Source of the DNA: Streblospio benedicti
Taxonomy: Eukaryota; Annelida; Polychaeta; Spionida; Spionidae
Length of the DNA: 64,000 nt
Assembly (NCBI GenBank): GCA_019095985.1
Contig: CM032660.1
Location: 27,801,619 to 27,865,618 of the forward strand
Direction of reading: 5' to 3'
Numbering within the stretch: the first letter of the stretch is position 1; each line of letters starts with the position of its first letter. Below the pieces are notes generated by a model, which made no database searches, was not told where the DNA came from, and saw only the letters and a program-made list of their open reading frames with translations. Positions 13,001-22,606 of the stretch are shown in pieces. A program made the position numbers and the translations under genes.

Positions 13001-16000
13001 CTCCCCTCCCCCCAAAAGTGGAAACATCAGATGTGTGACATAGTCAAAGAATATCTACACAGTATTTTGCAATATTTATTCAAATATTACTTATATATGC
13101 CATTAATTAATGTTTATTATATATCAGGAATGTAAATCACAATATTAATTAATGTGTGAAAGCTGATGTGTATCTTTCTTTAATGCCAGATTTAAAAAGT
13201 AAATAGTGGGGTTCAGATATGAAAAAAAGTTTTTTAAAGGGGGTTTTTTTACCCAAACAAAAACTTTTTTTCCCCAAGGAAAAAAAGTTGGGGTTTTTTT
13301 TTAGGTTTCCCCCCTTTTTTTTGTGTTTTTTAAATTCAAAAACTCTGGGCGAGGTCCTTTTTGACCCATGCATTGAATTTTTGGACTTTCATCTTAAATT
13401 GTAGTAGTTATATGTGAAATGTCACAATCTTTTATAGCGTTCTAAGCCATACACTACAGTGGCAATATACATAGCACCAAGAATTTCATTTGTACTGATG
13501 GCATAGAGCAGTCATCATGCTGTTGACATTGACTAATACTTTCCTTCATGGATAATTCAAAGAAGAAATATGTATCAAATGTATGCGGTGATAACAACTA
13601 GCAAAACACACTCATATAGCACCTCAACACCAAATCAAATACATGTAACCTAGAAAATTGAAGGTCAATGTCAAAACCTTGGCTGATTTGATTATGTTTT
13701 CAATATAACTGCTATATTCTTTAAATGTTCCCAATGGTAAGTTCATCCTGATGATAGCGAGGCAGGCGTTGCTGTCGTCCACTCTATTATCACTCGCAAG
13801 GTCACCATCTCGGGCTTTGACCTGAAAATTACAAGCTAACTAGAAAAGAAAGTGGAATCAGGCCATGGGAGGTGGGTGCCAGGCGAGATTCAAGCGTTTA
13901 TTCTTTCATGTCGATTGTTATTTATTGTGGATCATGCTCTAATCATGCACATATACATTTACATGCTAGAGCATAAATTAGTACCAGAATGATTAGTTCA
14001 ATGACCCCCATATGGCCCAAACAGATTACCGGGGACCGTAATAATATTCTTTGTTTGACAAAACTTATTTCTGAAATGTTTTCTATACGGTTTGAAAAAA
14101 TAAAAGTTGATGGTCTCATAGCGGTTAGTCCGCATACAAAATAAAAAAAATATGGCAGGTTTTTAGTGATGCGGTAGCAAGACAAAAAAATCAAACCACT
14201 ATAGCACCTATCTTTTTACCGAGTATGCATATCGTTTCATTACAAACAGTAACTATTGGATGTCACATTTCATCCGGTAGTTTTCAATAGCCTATGTTGT
14301 AACCGAATAAAAGATATAGTTAGATGAGGCCTGGGGGAGATGAATAATTTCAGTTTTCAAGAAAATATAACAACTTCGACATACATTGACAGGTGCCTTA
14401 CCAGATGCAAAAAAAAATGAACAACCTGACATTTGATTGGGTCCAAATTAATGGCCTTTCCATGCCTCTAGCATTGTGACAGATTCATATTGAAGCTTTT
14501 TCCAAAGGGTTCACCACTGCATGGTAGCATCTATCACATGCGTTTTACCCATTTAAACCAAGATTAGAATAGAATAGAATAGAATAGAATAGAATAGTTT
14601 ATTGAACCAAACATGGACCCTTGGGGTTAGCAAAAATTATTACAATTTTTTCTTTTTATTGATTACAGTAATATAACAGTAATATGAACAAAAAACAAAA
14701 AAAACATTGATAAATTGAACAGATTCATCTTAGGTTCCCATATTTTCAGTTCTTAAATTAAAACAATGAATCAGAAGATTGCCCAATTTTCTATTATATC
14801 TAAATCCTCGTTGTGCTGTGCAACCATACCGTATTCCAGCGCATTAAAAGCAACCAAAATGGACAAAAGCTTGGAATAAAATTATTATCTACATTCTTAA
14901 AATTATTACAACTATCTATAACAAATTGGAGGTCATAGCTTCCTTTTGTTACCTGGGAGACATGCTCTCGGCTGCGGTGGCTGTGGCTGCAAACGACAAC
15001 ACGGGTGAACAGCCTGGAGGAAGTTTAGGGGCGCTGCTGCCTGTTCTCTCATCTCGCCACCTCTCACACAAGGCAGGGGGACATGTATACAGTACTTGTG
15101 TGCAATGCAATCCATGCTAGTGAGACATGGCCCTTAACCAAGCCAAACTTTCAACGTTTGCAACGGCAATGACAGAACAATGATCAGACAGATCTGTGAA
15201 GAGCCGGAGAACGTCGCCACCACCAGTTCAAGTGAGCTTTTTGAAGCTTCTCGGCCTTGAGGACCTTGACCTCATTCTGAAGGAGAGAAGACTTGGTTGG
15301 TATGTGTAATGGTACGGTCAGCGGGCAATCAAGACGGCATGGGACATGCAAGTGGCTGGTATCACGTGGAACCCACATTGACCCAAGACTTCATGGAAGC
15401 AGGTGACTGAGAGGATATGAGGGGACTGGGGACTCTCAAAAACCGATCCTCATGAGAAAACCACATGGAAGGGGGGTCACTGGGGGTGGGCGTTACAGCC
15501 ATGCGTGCAGCTAGCCAGCCTTCCTGGAAGGGGGTCCACTGATGATGATGATGATTGATGATGAATGACCTGCATTAATCAATGAAAACACAGATGATGA
15601 TGATGATGATGATGATAATTGATGATGAACAGTGGAGTAGAAATCAGAAAATAAACTATTATATAAAGGACATTTTGTTAAAAATGAATTTCATTTTCTA
15701 TAATAATAATACCATGTGCTAAAATGTTATGACTTGCACCTTGTGGAATCAGATTCATATTTATTTGTTGATATAAAGGGTATGAAAAAACATAATTTGA
15801 AAAAAATGTGCTAAAATGTTATGACTCGGCGTGAATTTAATAAAAAAACATGTATGTCAGTTTCATTTTTGTATTGGGGGTTATGCTGATTCATCGGCGC
15901 ATCTGTCAAACAAAGAATATAATTACAGTCCCCTTAAATGGATACGTTGACAATTTTACATTTGCTGCAGACTAAAAAAAGGGAATAATCCGTGGGCATT

Positions 16001-19000
16001 GTATAAGCACAACGTGACTAGCTGTCAGCGCACATATATCATGGAAAATGTCATACATGTATTCTTATTGCATGTGAAAATTTGTAAATTATATTTTTTT
16101 GTGAGAATAAATTGATGAGTATAAAATCTGTCATTATCATTTTGATGTCTTGTCAGTCATTTGACTGGACTCCGGTAACTTGAAAATGGTACATGTATTG
16201 TAACAGTACATAAACTTACATCACTTATAGTACTTATTATGGTATGATGAGAGTTATAAGTTTGTATCTCACTTAAATTTGCTTAAGCTTAACGCAAACA
16301 AAAGTGTATGCCAAATATGAACCTGTCAGGCAATAAAGAGATTATGTGAGTGTCCAAGGGCAGCATGCCTTGAAATTAACACTGGTAATTGAATTTGCAA
16401 GTTGGTTGCACACTTTTCCTAGACAGAACTGTGGCATTGTGAAATATTTTAATTGAGATTTTCAACAAGACTTTCATAGATTATTAGAATATTGCTGTAA
16501 GAAGTACGCAGTTTACCAGTTGAGATTTTTTATGCCCTAGTAACTCATTAACACTGTTATGTAAATTTGATTTTAAAAACCAACGAAATATATCTGTAGA
16601 AGTAAATTGTGCGAAGTCATTGATTTGAACATTTTTGTGTGTTGTAGGTTATGTACTATCAGTGTTTGCGGGTTGGGGCAGAACACTGCCTTATTGTGTA
16701 CTATGAGCAGCTTGTACTGCATCCTAAGGTCAGTATCCTCATGTCAGTATTCAAAATTTAATATACAATAAAGCCAAATGGTGTTCAGTTTTATCTTTGG
16801 TCCATCACACTATATAATTATTAGCACAGCCCTTTGTTATTGATCCTTTTCTTTGCTATGTTGAAAGGAAGAGGACTGTCATCACTAAAATGACAACAAA
16901 CTTGGCCATTTCTGTACTTCAAAGTTTTGCGAATTTGTTTAAAACGACAGATAAATATAATAGTTGAGGTAAATTTCATATGTATATAAGCACATCTAAG
17001 AAAATAATTGTTTTCAAAATACAATAAATGTACTTTCATATACATGTCCATATTTTTACTACTATATTAAATAAGTAATGATGAATAACACATTTGTAAC
17101 TCTACACCATCCACAGAATTACATGTATCTAGGGAGCTTAGAACTAACATCTAGTATTGTTAAGTTCTCAGAATGATACAAATGTGTAGGAAGCTTCCTA
17201 TTACTTTTGGACTTTGTGTAGAATACTGCATGTTGCGAACTTCATACTCACTCTCATCAAATTCAAATTCCGATACTTTTGAATTAAAGTGCTAGACAAT
17301 TACAGCGTTGTTGTATGCATAAAATGAATTTAGGTGAAGTGTGTTTAAATAAGACAGCCCCTGTTTCAGGACTGGCTGGAGAAGATCCTCAAGTTCCTGG
17401 ACATTCCATGGGATGATTCTGTGCTTCATCATGAGCAGTTCATCAACAAGCCCAATGGCGTTTCTTTATCAAAGTAAGGCTAAAGCCACTTCCTCACTTT
17501 ATTGTGTACACTAAGCATACATACTAGATCCATTGGTGTTGTACAAGGTCAAAATTAAATGTCTTCAGCAAGTTCAAGTACAATTGAAAATGACAAGGCA
17601 GAAGCAGCTTGCAGCCCTCACATTGCCTACCAACTACACATCACTCAATAAATGCGTGTAGTCTTAAGATGGGTTTTCGCCTGGTACATATGCATGTATC
17701 ATTTCATTGATCTTGGGCAGCCAGTCCCGTTACTGTTTCATCAATAATAATTCTCTTAATGAATTCTCTTCATATATCCCAGTTGTAAAAGCCTCTTGAA
17801 AACTTTTTCCAAGTCTCTTTTTTATAAGACATATTCAATTATTCATTCATTTAATATTGCTTGTATCCATTGCGTACATGAGCATAGTTCTGCAAATGAT
17901 AGATTTGTGAAGTTTTTATAAGCAGTGAAATTGAATAGCCAGCTAGTTATCACTATATCTCCAAATGTCAAATAACATTCTTTTTGTGACAATGCTTGAC
18001 AGTATTAGTATTTCATTCAACAGTTTTCATTTATGTTGGATGTTCATTTATTCAAGTTTTCATTCATTCTTTTGTGTTAAACTACAGTCGGACCCGGTTA
18101 AGTCGAATTTGAAGGGAGTCTAGTAATGACCTCGAGTTATCAGAACCTCGAGTTATCAGAAACATGTCTTCAACAACCCAATGAGCGATAATACAAGAAA
18201 TATGTGTTGTGGTTGCTATGGTACTCGTACTATGTGTGATGTGGTTTTTATAACAGTATTCCGACCTTCTGACCTTGTCCGTAAACAAACATGCATACAC
18301 AAAGAAACATGCTTTCTACTACGGTTTCATTGGTTAATATAAGAATAGTACACTTGTACTTGTACCTTTGTCTTGACTGGTCATTGTTACACAAGTACTA
18401 ATTCAAAGCTATTAACCGAGCTGTTTCTCCCTCCGCCTCTGACAAAGGCTCTGTCAACAAACATGGTTTTAAATATCACTTGTTAGCAATATTTATTTAA
18501 ATTTGTCTTCACTGGTCATTATATGCCATTAATTTCAAAGCTGTTGATTACTATAAGTATCAAAGAATGTAAATCACAATATTCAAGGCAAATCATAGTA
18601 AAAGGCGTTCTTTGATCTATTGTCTCTATCGGCATGTCTTTAATGTAAACTACGAATATTTCAACGCTAAATTCTCATTTGGTTAATAAGTGGGTTAATG
18701 CCTCAAGGGAAGTGAGATTTGGCTCGAATAACTTTACGGGTTTCTCGAGTTAAAAAGGGTCGAAATAAAGCGGGTTATTTTTAGTAGCAATCAATAAAAA
18801 GTTTGAATATCCAAATGTGTTCTACTTGAGGCGGGTGGTCGAAACTTATGCGAGCTCGAGTAAAACCAGGTCCGACTGTATTACTTTGAACTAGTTTTTT
18901 AGTGAAAGCTCACATGAAGCTTTTGGTCATTCTCATGATCTTTTCCCAATATGCCTTAGTCTTCACGAGGTCATGTTAGATGACATCAGCTCCCAGGATG

Positions 19001-22000
19001 TTGTTGTAGGTTGCCGAAAGTTTGTGTGTCCTCACATTCTTATTCACATCTGGTCTGAGGCTCCTGATGTACTTGTAGTTGGCCTCACACACTTTTCTTT
19101 CAAATGGATTGGTGTTCCTATCCAGTATCTTTACATGTGAATTGTGATATGCTTTTGTCTGTCCAGTTGATTTGTGTAGGTTATCCAAAACTTAGTTAGG
19201 AGGTTTCTTTTTTGTATCACGTTAGTCATTCCACCCTTGTGTCAAATGTGCTTCTGTGGCCCAGTGATTGTGAAGGAAATTAGAATTTTGACCATTGTCA
19301 GTTCAATTCTTGTTTTGGGTACATGTTGAGTGTTACGCTCAGTATCAGTAAAGTTTTGCACATGCTGTAGGTACAAGTCATATAAGTAAATGTTTGAGTG
19401 AATATGTGGTAGTGAGCTCTAACGTGATGAGTGCAAAGCACTGAATACTGTTGAGGGAGTTTTTGTAAATGAAAATGGTGTGAATTTTAAAGTCCTAGAA
19501 TGCCTTTAGTCTATTTGAATAATGATGATAGACTCATTAAGAGGTCAATGTCAATAGTCTGTTCAACTTCTCAAAATGTGAAGCATACATTTTATCAACC
19601 CTTTTCCTATTTGATTGCTTTGCACAAAAAGAAAGGGAAGAAACTTGATTATTTAGAAACATACAAACGTTTAAATGATTTATGATCTCAAAGGTGAAGA
19701 AAGCAATTCAGAGATTAGTCCTATTCACCCCCTTATTGTGTTATTTTGGATGTTAGTTGAGGAAGATCTCTGTGGGGTATAACAGGGCTACAATAAACTC
19801 AATTGAGTCTAGTTATCTTATTGTTTGTTAAATGTGGTTGCTATTTTCCCCTTGTAATTTTATATTACCTCCGTATGTTGTTAAGCAATGGCAAATTTAG
19901 AGCAAATTGTCACTGTATATGTAGATGAATGTTATTGTCATAATGTTATCATTGTCGCTATGACTGTTGCCAATGACTGTAATTATCTCTTATGGGAAAC
20001 CATTCAAAAGCAATCTAGCTTAAATGATTATACTATAATGTTTTTTTCATGAACAGGGACATATGTACATGTACTATTTTTATTCAATTTTGAAATATTC
20101 TGGTCACTAAGATTGATATGTGGCTGCTATTAATCTATGTTCATGTGAAAGATGATAAATCTTTTCAGGTCCAATAGAGATATGAATTTGTGTCCCATAT
20201 ATCATTCTAGTCTTTCCATTGCTGCCACTTCAAATATTATTTTTAAGGTAGCCAAACCTAAGGTAACAGTAAGGTTATGCAAACAATTGGGGATGACAGC
20301 AGATATTTTGGTACAAAATTTAGAAATTACAATGTATAACAATCATTTTGACATAAAATTATCACAAAAGTATTCTGTAACAATAATGAATTATATAAGA
20401 ATAGAAGATGTATAGACTTACCACTTTATGAGCATTTTGTACGAGGTACAACAATTAACTGTCTCTCACTCCAACTAATCACTATTACCTGAATCACACT
20501 AATTACCCAAAGGGATGAGCCAATTTTAAAAGATTGGAGAAAATGTCAGTTGTGTTCACTGAGATTTACTGGGTTGTTTTCTTTCCCTGTACTAAAGGTC
20601 TTTGAATCTCTGTTTAGTCCGTCTTTAGAGAAACTGAGGACATCGTATTAGATTTTTATACCATTTGGACCAGTGTTACATTACTGGTACTCAATACTAC
20701 TCATAGTCCAACATAAGTGGGTCTAGTGTTCTATTGTATAATTGAATTCATGCTCAAAAAGTATATATTACTGTGCCATAACTCATTAGATACACATGTC
20801 TAAATATGGTGAGAGTATTAGGTGTGTGACCTGTACTTATATCAAATTAAAACCCAATAACTATTACTCCAACTGTAGAAATAGGTGAAACAAGAAACGA
20901 ACGTGTTGCATGCTGTTATATCTTGAAAACAAAGCATTCAGGTCTGGTCATAAATCCTTAATTGCAACAAGGGACACTGTGACATATTTTAGAAGGCAGT
21001 GGAAAAGGCTCTGGCATGCACTCAAGCTGTCATAACCACATCCAGTGAGACATTGTATTACGTGGATCTTCCATTCACATCTTTGTCATGTATGAACATC
21101 CTCAGTAGTTTAGTTTTTGTAAAATATTTAATCTTTTTTCTCCAAAAGAAAAATGATTTGAGAAATAAGCCCCAAAAATGTAAAATCTTCCTTCTACCTA
21201 TGCAAGGACTGTGCAGAAAGCTGGGGCTTTCTGTTGAAATTAGCTATATGAACTTGATTTCTAAAATCGTTTTGATTACGTAAAAAGAAATGAATATATT
21301 TCTGTTTATACACTACACTATCACAATTAATGATAAGCATTGCATACATGCAATGATGTGTTCATATAAGTATTAGTACCTTTCATGTTGAATCATTTTG
21401 CTCAACTTGTTCCATTAGATACATCTAGCTTACGCAATATTTCAGCTTATTGTGAAAAACCTACTCCAAATGTTATTGTTCCTTTTGTGGACTGACTGCA
21501 AGAAGCACATCCTCACTTACTGTAGAGACAGGCACATGCTCAATTTGCAGCACAATATGTAAGGTCAAGTGTCACATACATCAGTTATGTACATAGAAGT
21601 ATGTGGTGAAAGACTCAATGGGTCTGTCTAGTTTGCAATAGAGCTCATCTCGTGTCATAAATTGCACTCCCAACTCTGGCACTACATTTTGGCTGATAAA
21701 CACTTGGTTTGAACATATTCATTTGTGAATCATCTGTGAGCTGCCATAAGTAGAGCAAATGTATTATAGGCATAGCTATATTAGAATTGGGATTGAAATG
21801 TTTTCAATTTACATGTGCTATGAAGTATACAAGCAGGCAAAATACAACCTCAGGTTGGAACAACCTACACATGCTTTTGTCAACTTACTATATGCTTAGT
21901 CCACTTTACATCATTTATACCAGTTCCAGTGTGGTATACTCTCGCTTTTTCTCAACTCCCAGTGGAGCATACAGTGGAGGTCCCCGTCGTTCTATCAAGC

Positions 22001-22574
22001 TACGGACTAGTACTCATTCACATACACTTGCATTGCCAGATCTGTACCTATTTAGTGTATGAGTGCCATGGAGCTGTGTACAACCAGTGGAAAATGAGGT
22101 TGCACAAGACCCATCACCAGATCCGACTGGGACTCAAACCTATGACCCTCTAGACACGAGTCCAACTCCCTCTCCACATGGCCGCAAAAAAACACTGGGA
22201 TTCAGCACGTTTACACAATAAAGCAATACTGAAGTGCTATAATGATGGCTTGTCTGATAAATTCTGCCAAAATTTGAGTTTTCGCCAATACAAAAACAAA
22301 TAATCTAATGCCAATTGATGTGTGATTGATTGCTTACATTAGCTACAGATAATGATGATTGAAGATTCTGTTAGCATAAAAAGTTTCCTGTTTTTTACAT
22401 GTAGCAACCTATTGAAGAATCATTGATCTTCACTTAGAATCTTGCCTGATATTGATTATCACAATTTCATCATAGATTGATGAATTTTGGTTTTAATAGT
22501 ACATGTCTGTTCACAAAATAAATACTAAGCTAATATTGATAGGATCACAGTAGCTTTGAAAGAACAGCACTAAA

Positions 22575-22606
<32 letters not shown>

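Larger units (their letters stand above)
13365..18959 (+). repeat. Tandem duplication copy B (TPST exons 4'-6'), in intron 6
   Basis: Second copy of 8903-12939, longer because it gained a LINE piece (14924-15628) and a 794-bp DNA transposon (18085-18878). Exon 5' (16648-16728) and exon 6' (17370-17473) keep their splice sites and differ from copy A only at silent positions. Exon 4' is damaged. Exon 6 ends in phase 2 while exons 4 and 5 start in phase 0, so one transcript cannot use both copies of exon 6 in frame. Real duplication and mis-joined haplotypes are both possible. Confidence 0.9.

Noticed and set aside
13149-13404. Opposed frames rich in Lys and Phe
   Set aside because: Produced by homopolymer runs in a block that looks like poor sequence.
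19500-20415. Open frames in sulfotransferase intron 6
   Set aside because: Short, AT-rich, without motifs or splice support.
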